From positions 2,294,001 to 2,358,000 of the forward strand of contig NZ_CP097289.1 of the NCBI RefSeq assembly GCF_023498005.1: a DNA stretch of 64,000 nucleotides, given 5' to 3'. Each line of letters begins with the position of its first letter. The first letter of the stretch is position 1. The notes beneath the pieces are model-generated. The model was not told where the DNA came from and ran no database searches. It saw nothing but the letters and a program-made list of their open reading frames with translations. A program made the position numbers and the translations under genes. Shown in pieces: positions 56,631 through 64,000 of this stretch. This stretch comes from Streptomyces durmitorensis (GTDB lineage Bacteria; Actinomycetota; Actinomycetes; Streptomycetales; Streptomycetaceae).

Positions 56631-58010
56631 TTGTCACAACCGCGGCTGGGCCGCAGTCCGTTGAGGCCACCGTCCACCCCTCCTCCCCCGCCGGGCGACT
56701 CGCGCCCCGGTCGGTTCGTGGGCTGGCTCGGCGGCTTCGGCTGCGCCGCCGCGGGGTACGCGGTGTTCCAGTCCCTGGTGGGCGTGTTGCCGGACGCGAT
56801 CTCCGGCGACACCGCCCGCTATGCGATCGCGGCGGTCAGCGGCATCGGCACGGGCGTCGCCGCCTGGCTGGCCGCCGCGCTGATCCGGGCCAGGGCCGAC
56901 GCGGACGACAGCGCCCTGCGGCCCGCCCTTCCGGGGCCGCGGGCCGCGCCCGCCCCCGGCCCTTTCCCGCGGCTCGCCGCCGCCACGTATGCCACGCTCA
57001 CCGCGGAACTCGCCACCGTCGACGCCCCCGGGAGCGGCCGCCTCACCGGCTGGGCACACGCCCTCGACGAGCCGACGCTGCCGGTGCGGCCAACCCCGAC
57101 CGGCACCGCGTACGGACTGCACATCGTGCTCGAACTCGGCGTGCACGACGGCAGGTTGAGGGCGTCGGAACTGGTGGAGACCCTGTGGCGCCTCCGCCTC
57201 GCGGACGGCGGCTGGGCCGCACGCTCGCAGGGGTCGACGGCCCGCCCCGAGGTGACCGCCCTGGTGCTCGGCGCGCTCGCGCGGGCGGGCGCGGATCCGG
57301 GGCGCCTCGCGGAGGAGGCGGCGCGGTGCGCGGCGCACTTCACCGAGGAGCTCGAACCGTCCGGGCTCGGCAGGACCCATGTCGTGACCACCATGCTGCG
57401 CGGTCTGCTGCGCGCGGCCCCGGACTCCCCCGACCTCACGCGGCTGCGGGCCGAGCTGGTCGACCGGACGGTCACCGATCCCCTGCGGGAGCACCGGCGC
57501 TGCTGGGGCCCCGCCCTGCGCGCCCCGGTCACGCGCCCGTCGGCGGTGCACACCGCGCAGGCGGTGGTCGCCCTCGATCGCGCGGCCCGCGTGCTCGGCG
57601 AGGACAGCAACACCCGCGCCGCACGCGAGGACGGCATCCGCTGGCTGCTCGCCTGCCCTGCCCCCGCCCACGAGGACTGCGCCGACCTGCGCAACACCCA
57701 GGAGGAGGTGCGCCGCCCGCATCCGGTCGACTCCTGGCGCCAAGAGGTGCTCTCCGTACGGCACTTCACCGCGGCGTGGATGATGCGGGCGCTGCTCACG
57801 CCGGCCGCCTGGGAGATCGCGTCGGAGGAGGGCCGCGAGGACGCGTGGCACGCGCTGGTGGCCGGCGCGGTCGGCGCGGTGTGGCGTCAGCAGGACGACG
57901 GGATCTGGAACTGGGACGGGTACGATCTCGGCCGCCCGATGTGGATGACCTATCAAGGGCTTTCGGCGCTGCGGGCCCATGCCGTATGGATGTATCAGCC
58001 GGGCGGATGA
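56631..58010 (+). CDS. Membrane protein with terpenoid-cyclase-like (alpha/alpha) repeats
   Basis: 459 residues; TTG start with GGGGGGAGGG upstream. A Pro-rich N-terminus is followed by two hydrophobic helices (FVGWLGGFGCAAAGYAVFQS and YAIAAVSGIGTGVAAWLAAA). The rest is all-alpha with squalene-cyclase/prenyltransferase-type repeats: LRLADGGWAARSQGSTARPE near residue 190 and QQDDGIWNWDGYDLGRPMWM near the end. The DxDD motif of true cyclases is not seen, so catalysis is doubtful. It is followed by a cupin-like gene 40 bp downstream on the same strand. Function unknown. Confidence 0.65.
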   Translation: MSQPRLGRSPLRPPSTPPPPPGDSRPGRFVGWLGGFGCAAAGYAVFQSLVGVLPDAISGDTARYAIAAVSGIGTGVAAWLAAALIRARADADDSALRPALPGPRAAPAPGPFPRLAAATYATLTAELATVDAPGSGRLTGWAHALDEPTLPVRPTPTGTAYGLHIVLELGVHDGRLRASELVETLWRLRLADGGWAARSQGSTARPEVTALVLGALARAGADPGRLAEEAARCAAHFTEELEPSGLGRTHVVTTMLRGLLRAAPDSPDLTRLRAELVDRTVTDPLREHRRCWGPALRAPVTRPSAVHTAQAVVALDRAARVLGEDSNTRAAREDGIRWLLACPAPAHEDCADLRNTQEEVRRPHPVDSWRQEVLSVRHFTAAWMMRALLTPAAWEIASEEGREDAWHALVAGAVGAVWRQQDDGIWNWDGYDLGRPMWMTYQGLSALRAHAVWMYQPGG

Positions 58011-58050
58011 TCCCCGGCGGCGCGCGCGACCGAGGGGGAGGGGTGACCGC

Positions 58051-58809
58051 ATGGGTGGTCGGCACGTCCACAGGGCCCGGCATCTTCTCGAAGGGACCCT
58101 GGACGCGGCGCTGCCCGAGGAGCAGCTGGTGCGGGCGGCGCGTGCGGTCGTCGCCGAACTCGGCTCCCCCGAGAGGCTCTTCGACCTCGTGCGCGAACTC
58201 GCGACGGGCGTCGGCGCCCCCTCGGCCTGCGCGCTCCTCTCGTACCGCCATGTACTCGGCTTCGACAAGCTGCTCCTGATCGACGGCGGCCCTGGACACA
58301 TGCTGCGCGCCCACGTCTGGCACCCCGGCACGCGCTCGGCGGGCCGCGAGGACATCCACAACCACCGCTCGCCGCTTGCCTCTTACGTGGTGCGGGGCAG
58401 GCTCGGCATGGAGCTGTACGAGCCGCTGCGCAGCACCGCGAACCCGGGCGAGAGCGGCGTCGCGGCCTCCTGGTTCCGGGAGTCCCTGTCGGACGTGGAG
58501 GGCCACTGGCTCCTGGAACCGGCGGGCCCGGCGCGGCTGCGGCTCACGCAGACCGCGGAGTACGGCACGGGCAGCGGCTACGGACTGCCGTCGTACGCCC
58601 TGCACCGCGCGTGGTGCGCCTCGGCGGGGACGGCGGTGACCCTGTTCCTGGAGACGGGTGCGGGGCGGCGGCGGTACACGGACGTGTTCGCCGACGCGAC
58701 CGACGCGACCGGCTCGGGCGGCCGCGCGGAGGCGGTCGTCAAGCGGCCGATGGACGTGAAGGACTACCTGGCGGAGCTGGAGTCGCTCGCGGAACTGCTC
58801 AGCCGCTGA
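58051..58809 (+). CDS. Cupin-like protein downstream of the cyclase-repeat gene
   Basis: About 252 residues from the ATG at 58051, with GGGGGAGGGG upstream. A helical N-terminus is followed by a cupin-like barrel with a possible metal-binding pair (EDIHNHRSPLASYVVRGRLG) and SYALHRAWCASAGTAVTLFL as the second cupin block. No exact family recognised. It is co-oriented with and close to the cyclase-repeat gene, so they probably form an operon. The 3' end overlaps the convergent Nudix gene by 11 bp. Confidence 0.6.
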   Translation: MGGRHVHRARHLLEGTLDAALPEEQLVRAARAVVAELGSPERLFDLVRELATGVGAPSACALLSYRHVLGFDKLLLIDGGPGHMLRAHVWHPGTRSAGREDIHNHRSPLASYVVRGRLGMELYEPLRSTANPGESGVAASWFRESLSDVEGHWLLEPAGPARLRLTQTAEYGTGSGYGLPSYALHRAWCASAGTAVTLFLETGAGRRRYTDVFADATDATGSGGRAEAVVKRPMDVKDYLAELESLAELLSR

Positions 58810-59212
58810 ACGCCTGCCGCACGATGCCCAGGTTGTAGTCGTCGATCTCGACCGTTCCGAGGTCGGCAGGGGCGAGCCAGCGGTGGTCCTGGTCGGGGTG
58901 CGGCAGCGACACGTCCAGGCTCAACGGCCGCACCAGGAAGTTGTCCTGCCAGTTCTTGACCTCGTGCCCGCGATACCGGCTGACGAAGGACGACTCGCCG
59001 ACCTTGCGCAGCACCTCGCCGCGCAGTCCGGTCTCTTCCTTCAGCTCCCGCAGCACGCCGTCCAGCGGACTCTCGCCGGGCTCCAGCTTCCCGCAGGGGA
59101 CGCCCCACACCCGTGGCAGGAACCGCTCTGTCTCACTGCGCCGCACGAGCAGCACACGCCCGCGGTGCGCCACGACGGCAGCCGCCAGTCGGTTGTCGCT
59201 CGGCAAGTCCAT
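58799..59212 (-). CDS. Nudix hydrolase
   Basis: About 137 residues from the ATG at 59212. N-terminal strand RLAAAVVAHRGRVLLVRRSE; complete Nudix box GKLEPGESPLDGVLRELKEE followed by TGL. WGVPCGKLEPGE suggests an NTP/ADP-ribose-type hydrolase. A TACGGT box lies 7 nt upstream of the ATG and there is no ribosome site, so the transcript is probably leaderless. It is downstream of the DUF4389 gene on the same strand but likely independently transcribed. Confidence 0.87.
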   Translation of the reverse strand: MDLPSDNRLAAAVVAHRGRVLLVRRSETERFLPRVWGVPCGKLEPGESPLDGVLRELKEETGLRGEVLRKVGESSFVSRYRGHEVKNWQDNFLVRPLSLDVSLPHPDQDHRWLAPADLGTVEIDDYNLGIVRQAFSG

Positions 59213-59249
59213 GGCACCCACCGTAGCGAGGATTCGGGGACCGGGACAG

Positions 59250-59924
59250 TCAGCCGAGGGGCTCCCGGTCTCCCTGATCGAGGCGGAACGGCGGGTACAC
59301 GTCCGTGAGCAGCAGGCCATAGGCCAGGACGCGCGCGGCCCATCGGTGCAGACCGACGTTGAGTTCGTGCATGCCGCGGGGGTAGCGGCCCGTGAAGAGC
59401 AGGGACACGCCCGCGAAGAAGGCGATGATCCCGGCGAGGCCGAAGTTGACGCGCATGCCGCCCGTGAACAGACCGACCACCAGGAGCTGCGGCAGGATCA
59501 GGAGCCAGCTCTTGACGAGGACGAGTCCCCGGGAGAGGTGCTCGGGGTAGGCGATGTCCAGGTGGGCCGGGTAGTCGGCGACGTCCCGCAGCGCGAAGGG
59601 CGGATAGCGGTCGGTGCCGAGTGATCCGTACGAGTAGTACTCGACGCGCCAAGTCCAGCGCATCACACCGACGTTGAAGTCGAACAGCGCCCGCGGATAG
59701 CCGCCGGTGATCAGGATCGCGAAGAAGGCGACCACGGTGACGAGCAGGAAGGCGATCCAGAGGAACAACAGGACGACGTGGTGCGGGATCACGAGCAGCC
59801 ACTTCACCAGCCAGAGCCAGCGGGACAGCACCTCGTCGTCGTCCCGCACCTCCAGACGGACCGGACTTGCCGGGTGCTTGTCGAGCGTGGTCGACGCGGG
59901 CACGGCGGCGGACGTGGCGGACAT
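59250..59924 (-). CDS. DUF4389 membrane protein
   Basis: About 224 residues from the ATG at 59924 (GGGGAG upstream). Two similar halves each hold a hydrophobic hairpin (LVIPHHVVLLFLWIAFLLVT and LLILPQLLVVGLFTGGMRVN), then the DUF4389 signature ILITGGYPRALFDFNVGVMR, repeated as LLFTGRYPRGMHELNVGLHR. Function not known. No partner gene is evident beyond the downstream Nudix gene. Confidence 0.85.
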   Translation of the reverse strand: MSATSAAVPASTTLDKHPASPVRLEVRDDDEVLSRWLWLVKWLLVIPHHVVLLFLWIAFLLVTVVAFFAILITGGYPRALFDFNVGVMRWTWRVEYYSYGSLGTDRYPPFALRDVADYPAHLDIAYPEHLSRGLVLVKSWLLILPQLLVVGLFTGGMRVNFGLAGIIAFFAGVSLLFTGRYPRGMHELNVGLHRWAARVLAYGLLLTDVYPPFRLDQGDREPLG

Positions 59925-60085
59925 GGCGGTCAGCTCCCCTCGCCCCCGTGCTGTGGACCTCCTGCACATGTACGACCGTGCGCGGGCGGCGGCAAGGAGT
60001 GGCGCGGCGTCCGTTTGTGCGGCGCCCCTGCGCGCGGTCCGTTTTCTTCAAGACGGGCCGACGGCGGCTGCCTAGGCTGCGGAGC

Positions 60086-60502
60086 ATGAACACGAACATC
60101 ACACCCCGCTTCGATCTCGTCGGCATCGTCGTCTCCGACATGGCCGCCACGCTCGCCTTCTACCGCCGACTCGGCCTGGAGTTCCCCGAGGGCTCCGAGG
60201 GCCAGCCGCACGTCGAGGCGGCGCTCCCCGGCGGTCTGCGCATCGCGTTCGACACGGAGGAGACCATCCGCTCCTTCGACAAGAACTGGGAGCCGCCGCA
60301 GAGCGCGGGCCGCATCGGGCTCGCCTTCCACTGCGAGATCCCCGAGGGTGTCGACGCGGCGTACGAGGAGCTGGTCGGCGCCGGGTATCACGGTGAGCTG
60401 GAGCCGTGGGACGCCTTCTGGGGCCAGCGGTACGCCTCGGTCCTCGACCCGGACGGCAACGGCGTCGACCTGTTCGCGCCGCTGCCCGGCCCGCCTGCCT
60501 AG
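60086..60502 (+). CDS. VOC (glyoxalase/bleomycin-resistance fold) family protein
   Basis: About 138 residues. Two beta-alpha-beta-beta-beta modules: FDLVGIVVSDMAATLAFYRR and IGLAFHCEIPEGVDAAYEEL, ending YASVLDPDGNGVDLFAPLPG. The usual metal residues are only partly present, so it may be a binding protein rather than an enzyme. TAGGCT (60073-60078) lies 7 nt before the ATG, a leaderless-type promoter. Convergent with the AraC-type gene, 9 bp apart. Confidence 0.82.
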   Translation: MNTNITPRFDLVGIVVSDMAATLAFYRRLGLEFPEGSEGQPHVEAALPGGLRIAFDTEETIRSFDKNWEPPQSAGRIGLAFHCEIPEGVDAAYEELVGAGYHGELEPWDAFWGQRYASVLDPDGNGVDLFAPLPGPPA

Positions 60503-60511
60503 TACGGCTGC

Positions 60512-61231
60512 CTAGTCCGGACGCCGGCTGAGCAGTTCGCTCAGCGGCATGCCCGCCAACTCCTTGACGTCACGCGCCAGATGGGCCTGGTCGGCGAAGC
60601 CGGCGACGACCGCGGTCTCCGCGTAGGCCAGGCCTCCCCCGGCCAGGGCGAGGGCGCGTTGCAGGCGCAGGACGCGGGCCAGCGTCTTGGGTCCGTAGCC
60701 GAACGCGGCCAGGGAACGCCGGTGCAGGAGGCGGGCGTTGATGCCCGCCTCGTCGGCGGTCGCCGCGATGGACCGCCCCGCTTCCAGGGCCTTGACGACG
60801 TGCGCGAGCAGCGGGTCGGGCGGCTCGTTCTCGCCCGCGCGCGCCACGGCGAGGGACTCCAGGACGGCAGCCGGATCGCGGGCCGCGTCCATGCGCTCGG
60901 TCAGGCGGCGCGCGTCGGCTGACGGCCACAGGTCCGCGAGGTCGACGCGCCGGTCGCGCAGCTCGTGCGCGGGCACGCCGAGGAAGGCGGGGGCGGTGCC
61001 GGGATAGAAGCGGATGCCCACGTACCGGGCGGTGGGGTTGGCCTCGGGACGGTACGCGCGGGTGTCGGGTCCCGCGACCAGGAGCCTGCCGCCGGTCCAC
61101 AGCAGGTCCATGCAGCCGTCGGGAAGCACGGGGTACACGGCGCGGTCCGCGCTGCCGCCGGCACGCGTCCACAGGACCGCGCCCGGGACCCGGGACGGCC
61201 ACTCCGCGTACTCGACGGTCTCGTGCGACAC
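60512..61231 (-). CDS. AraC-type regulator with DUF6597-like sensor
   Basis: About 239 residues from the GTG at 61231 (GGAAGG upstream). The N-terminal cupin-like domain ([20 protein letters not shown]) is typical of the DUF6597/PA14-like AraC group. The C-terminal helix-turn-helix region shows [20 protein letters not shown] and [20 protein letters not shown], with [20 protein letters not shown]. It follows the second AraC gene by 26 bp on the same strand. Target genes unknown; the convergent VOC gene is a candidate. Confidence 0.82.
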   Translation of the reverse strand: MSHETVEYAEWPSRVPGAVLWTRAGGSADRAVYPVLPDGCMDLLWTGGRLLVAGPDTRAYRPEANPTARYVGIRFYPGTAPAFLGVPAHELRDRRVDLADLWPSADARRLTERMDAARDPAAVLESLAVARAGENEPPDPLLAHVVKALEAGRSIAATADEAGINARLLHRRSLAAFGYGPKTLARVLRLQRALALAGGGLAYAETAVVAGFADQAHLARDVKELAGMPLSELLSRRPD

Positions 61232-61257
61232 GCCTTCCAGGCTACGCCGCCCGGGGG

Positions 61258-62193
61258 CTACGCGGCCGGTGAGCGGTGCTCCTGCGGGCTGACCCCGTAC
61301 ACCCGCTTGAAGGCGCTGGACAGCGCGAACGCGCTGCCGTACCCGACCCGGCGGGCGATCGCGGCGATCGTCTGCTCGGTGTCCCGCAGCAGGTCGGCGG
61401 CGAGCGCGAGCCGCCAGCCCGTCAGGTACGCCATCGGCGGCTCGCCCACGAGCTCGGTGAACCGCCGGGCGAGCGCGGCCCGCGAGACCCCCGCCTTCGC
61501 GGCGAGCACCGCGATGGTCCAAGGGTGCGCGGGGTCGTCCTGGAGCAGCCGGATCGCCTGCCCGACGACCGGGTCGCCCATCGCCCGGTACCAGGCGGGG
61601 GCCTCCGCCTCGGGCCGGGAGAACCAGGCGCGCAGTGTGGCGATCATCAGCAGGTCGAGCAGCCGGTCGAGCACGACGTCCTGCCCCGGCTCGTCCTTGT
61701 CGATCTCGTCGGCGAGCAGCGGGGTGAGCGGGCAGTCCCACACCTCGGTGGGCAGGATCAGGAGCGGGGGCAGCGCGTCGAGGAGCCGTCCGGTGATCTC
61801 GCCGCGCGCCTGGTAGGTGCCGATCAGCATCTCCGCGGCAGCGTCGGGCGATTGGCCCCAGGTCCGCCGGCCGAGGTCGCGGTACTGCTCGGCCGGGGTG
61901 TCGCCGAGGGGGACGCAGCGCTCGCCGGGCCGGATCTCGACGTGCGGCTTCCTCGTCCGGTCGTCGGCGACGGTGTAGTGGTCGGGGCCGCGCGCGACGG
62001 CGACGTCTCCGGGGCGGATCAGCTGGGGTTCGCCGTGGTCGGGCACGATCCAGGCGGTGCCCCGCACCATGATCATGACCGAGAGCGGTGCCTCGTCCGC
62101 GATGCGGACGGACCAGGCCGGGTCGAAGCACGCACGGATCATGAAGGCTCCTCGCGCGCGGGGGCCCTCCAGCAAGCCTGCGAGTACGTCCAT
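61258..62193 (-). CDS. AraC family regulator with cupin_6 domain
   Basis: 311 residues. N-terminal cupin ([20 protein letters not shown], then [19 protein letters not shown]) and C-terminal AraC DNA-binding domain ([20 protein letters not shown], then [32 protein letters not shown]). It is divergent, by 80 bp, from the NmrA-type oxidoreductase gene, the arrangement expected for a regulator controlling that reductase in response to a small reactive compound. Confidence 0.88.
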   Translation of the reverse strand: MDVLAGLLEGPRARGAFMIRACFDPAWSVRIADEAPLSVMIMVRGTAWIVPDHGEPQLIRPGDVAVARGPDHYTVADDRTRKPHVEIRPGERCVPLGDTPAEQYRDLGRRTWGQSPDAAAEMLIGTYQARGEITGRLLDALPPLLILPTEVWDCPLTPLLADEIDKDEPGQDVVLDRLLDLLMIATLRAWFSRPEAEAPAWYRAMGDPVVGQAIRLLQDDPAHPWTIAVLAAKAGVSRAALARRFTELVGEPPMAYLTGWRLALAADLLRDTEQTIAAIARRVGYGSAFALSSAFKRVYGVSPQEHRSPAA

Positions 62194-62273
62194 ACCGGAA
62201 GCGTAGACGCACGCGTATGGGGGTGAGTCCCTGACGGATGGCTCCTTGTGGCGCGGGCCAGTTCACTGAAGGC

Positions 62274-63122
62274 ATGACAGAAAACGCGGTAAACACGCAG
62301 AGCATGACGGTGTTGGTCACGGGCGCTTCCGGCAAGACGGGACGCCGGGTCGCGGAGGCCGCCGAGGCGGCGGGCCACACGGTGCGGGCCGCTTCGCGGT
62401 CGGGCGCGGTGCGGTTCGACTGGTACGACCCCTCGACGTGGGAGGACGCGCTGCGGGGCGCGGACGCCGCGTACCTCGCCTACCAGCCGGACGTCGGCGC
62501 GCCCGGCGCGGGCGATGCGGTGGGTGCGCTGGCCCGGCAGGCGGTGGAGCTCGGTGTGCGGCGGATCGTGCTCCTGTCCGCACGGGGCGAGGACCAGGCG
62601 GAGCCCACGGAGCGGGCGGTGCGGGAGTCCGGAGCGGAGTGGACCGTCGTACGGGCGAGTTGGTTCGCCCAGAACCTCAGCGAGGGCCATCTCCTCGACA
62701 GCATGCGCGAAGGGGAACTGGTGTTCCCCGGCGGGGAGGTGCTCGAACCGTTCATCGACACGCGGGACATCGCGGACGTGGTGGTGGCGGTGCTCCGTCC
62801 CGACTCGGGTTACGCGGGACGGGTGGTGGAGGTGTCGGGGCCGCGCCTGTTGTCGTTCCGCGACGCGGTGGCCGAGATTGCGGCGGCCGCGGGGAGGGAG
62901 ATCCGGTACGTCCCCGTATCGGCGAGGGAGTACGGGGGTGCTCTCGCCGGGTACGGGGTGCCGGAGGAGGAGACGGAGTTCCTGATCGAGCTGTTCGAGA
63001 CGAATCTGGACGGGCGCAACGCGCATCTCTCCGAGGGGGTGCGGGAGGTACTGGGGCGGGCGCCTCGTGACTTCGCCGAATTCGCCAGGGAGCATGCGGA
63101 GGCGGGCGTCTGGAAGGCGTGA
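62274..63122 (+). CDS. NmrA/SDR-type NAD(P)-binding oxidoreductase
   Basis: About 282 residues from the ATG at 62274. The Rossmann motif [20 protein letters not shown], then [20 protein letters not shown], and [20 protein letters not shown] match the NmrA-like/quinone-oxidoreductase-2 group of atypical short-chain dehydrogenases, which bind NAD(P) and act on quinones or serve as redox sensors. Divergent from an AraC regulator. It ends against the third modular hairpin repeat. Confidence 0.87.
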   Translation: MTENAVNTQSMTVLVTGASGKTGRRVAEAAEAAGHTVRAASRSGAVRFDWYDPSTWEDALRGADAAYLAYQPDVGAPGAGDAVGALARQAVELGVRRIVLLSARGEDQAEPTERAVRESGAEWTVVRASWFAQNLSEGHLLDSMREGELVFPGGEVLEPFIDTRDIADVVVAVLRPDSGYAGRVVEVSGPRLLSFRDAVAEIAAAAGREIRYVPVSAREYGGALAGYGVPEEETEFLIELFETNLDGRNAHLSEGVREVLGRAPRDFAEFAREHAEAGVWKA

Positions 63123-63124
63123 AT

Positions 63125-63213
63125 TTTCCCCAACCCCACCCTTTCCCGAAAACCCGCTGCGCGGGGGCCTCCTCAAACGCCGGAGGGCTGAAAATTCAGC
63201 CCTCCGGCGTTTG
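63125..63213. repeat. Modular hairpin repeat, copy 3, outer arm on one side only
   Basis: Begins with the outer block ccccaacccc (as in copies 1 and 2), then an inner perfect 19-bp inverted repeat, arms 63174-63192 and 63195-63213, loop of 2 nt. The second outer arm is missing. Lies between the convergent NmrA-type and BrkB-type genes. Confidence 0.8.
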
Positions 63214-63234
63214 CGGAGCGGGGCGGAAAAGGCC

Positions 63235-64000
63235 CTACTCCGGCGGTGCTTCCCCGTCCCCCCCGTTCTTCTTCACATGCGTCCGCAGGCGCGAGGAGAC
63301 ATCGTCCGGCGGAAGGAAACGCGACCACCGCTCCGGGAACTCGGACGGCATGTCCTGGTCGTCGGGGTCCGCGGAAGCCTCCCGCGCGGCGGCCGCGCGG
63401 GCCACCACCTCCACCGCACGCGCCTCCCTGATCCGGTCGTTGGCCGCTCGCGCGGCCGCCGTGGCGACGGAGGGCCACACCCGGTCGATCGCCGCGTTCA
63501 CCGCGGCCCCCACCAGGACCGCGAACGCCGACACGCCTATCCACAGGAGCACGGCGACGGGCGCCGCCAACGAGCCGTAGATCGTGGGCCCTTCGACCGT
63601 GCTCGTCAGGTAGATCCGGAGCAGGAAGCTCCCCAGGACCCACATCCCCAGGGCGATCAGCGCACCGGGCATGTCCTCCACCCAGGGCGAGCGCACCGGC
63701 ACTGACACGTGGTACAGCGTGGTCAGGAACACCACGGACAGCAGCGTCACCACCGGCCAGTACAGGACCTGCACCACCGTCGTGGAACCGGGCACCAGCT
63801 TCACCACCGCGTCGGGCCCCGCCACCATCAGCGGCAGCGCCACCGAACCGATCAGCAGCGCCACGATGAACAGGCCGAACGCCAGCAGCCGGGTCTTGAC
63901 GATGCCGCGTGCGCCGTCCAGGCCGTACATGACCGTGATCGTGTCGATGAAGACGTTCACGGCGCGCGAGCCCGACCACAGGGCGAAGAGGAAACCGATC
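63235..64000 (-). CDS. YihY/BrkB family membrane protein, partial (5' end outside the window)
   Basis: The C-terminal part of a YihY/virulence factor BrkB protein; the frame stays open to the window end. The family block ALWSGSRAVNVFIDTITVMY is followed by four membrane helices (RLLAFGLFIVALLIGSVALP, VVTLLSVVFLTTLYHVSVP, ALIALGMWVLGSFLLRIYLT, GSLAAPVAVLLWIGVSAFAV) and a long charged cytoplasmic tail ending at 63235. The true start lies upstream of position 64000. Function of the family is not settled; often described as a transporter-like or nuclease-misannotated membrane protein. Confidence 0.88.
   Translation of the reverse strand, partial: IGFLFALWSGSRAVNVFIDTITVMYGLDGARGIVKTRLLAFGLFIVALLIGSVALPLMVAGPDAVVKLVPGSTTVVQVLYWPVVTLLSVVFLTTLYHVSVPVRSPWVEDMPGALIALGMWVLGSFLLRIYLTSTVEGPTIYGSLAAPVAVLLWIGVSAFAVLVGAAVNAAIDRVWPSVATAAARAANDRIREARAVEVVARAAAAREASADPDDQDMPSEFPERWSRFLPPDDVSSRLRTHVKKNGGDGEAPPE

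Overview
The window is very GC-rich (over 70 % by eye). Its genes end almost every codon in G or C, and GTG/TTG starts are common. Together with the protein families present (PucR, VirS-type AraC, DUF2637, GAF-ANTAR, CYP105-like P450 with 3Fe-4S ferredoxin, TTA codons used rarely), this points to a Streptomyces or close relative. No rRNA, tRNA, CRISPR array, transposase or phage gene was found. About 51 genes are called; long antisense reading frames caused by GC bias were discarded.

Layout. 0.2-10.5 kb: a xanthine-utilisation block. It has the three xanthine dehydrogenase subunits, a purine permease and XdhC on the minus strand, a PucR regulator divergent from them, and an FAD monooxygenase with its own perfect palindromic operator. 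10.6-15.2 kb: a small TPR-like protein, a GntR regulator, an iron-box-controlled FhuF-like ferric reductase, a DUF2637 membrane protein and a HATPase regulatory protein that carries a TTA codon. 15.4-30.5 kb: alpha-mannosidase (GH38), pyruvate oxidase, a PP2C-like protein, a large secreted subtilisin with a divergent TrmB/LuxR-like regulator, DUF456, a Tat-exported GH95 enzyme and an F420/PPOX protein. 30.8-37.2 kb: an Ada-AlkA fusion with a degenerate glycosylase domain, RsgA preceded by a 23-codon ORF, and a Baeyer-Villiger monooxygenase divergent from a VirS-like AraC regulator.

37.3-43.6 kb is the most unusual accessory stretch. It contains a small membrane-anchored protein, a trypsin-fold protein whose catalytic Ser is Ala, and a TPR protein with an unrecognised C-terminal domain and a TTA codon. 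A Nudix plus viperin-resembling radical-SAM pair lies head-on against these. A P450-ferredoxin operon with a palindromic operator follows. 43.6-52.7 kb: a decayed gene fragment, a polysaccharide lyase 8, an orphan CheB/CheR-PAS pair with a GAF-ANTAR protein, and two tandem paralogous secreted proteins. 52.7-64 kb: a PPOX-type protein, a GH2 beta-galactosidase, a cyclase-repeat protein plus cupin operon, Nudix, DUF4389, VOC, two AraC regulators, an NmrA-type oxidoreductase and the 3' part of a YihY/BrkB membrane protein cut by the window end.

Recurring features. A modular hairpin repeat sits between three convergent gene pairs. At least six genes have a TANNNT box 6-7 nt before the start codon, as in leaderless promoters. 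Three proteins (trypsin-like, AlkA, PP2C-like) keep their fold motifs but lack a key active-site residue.
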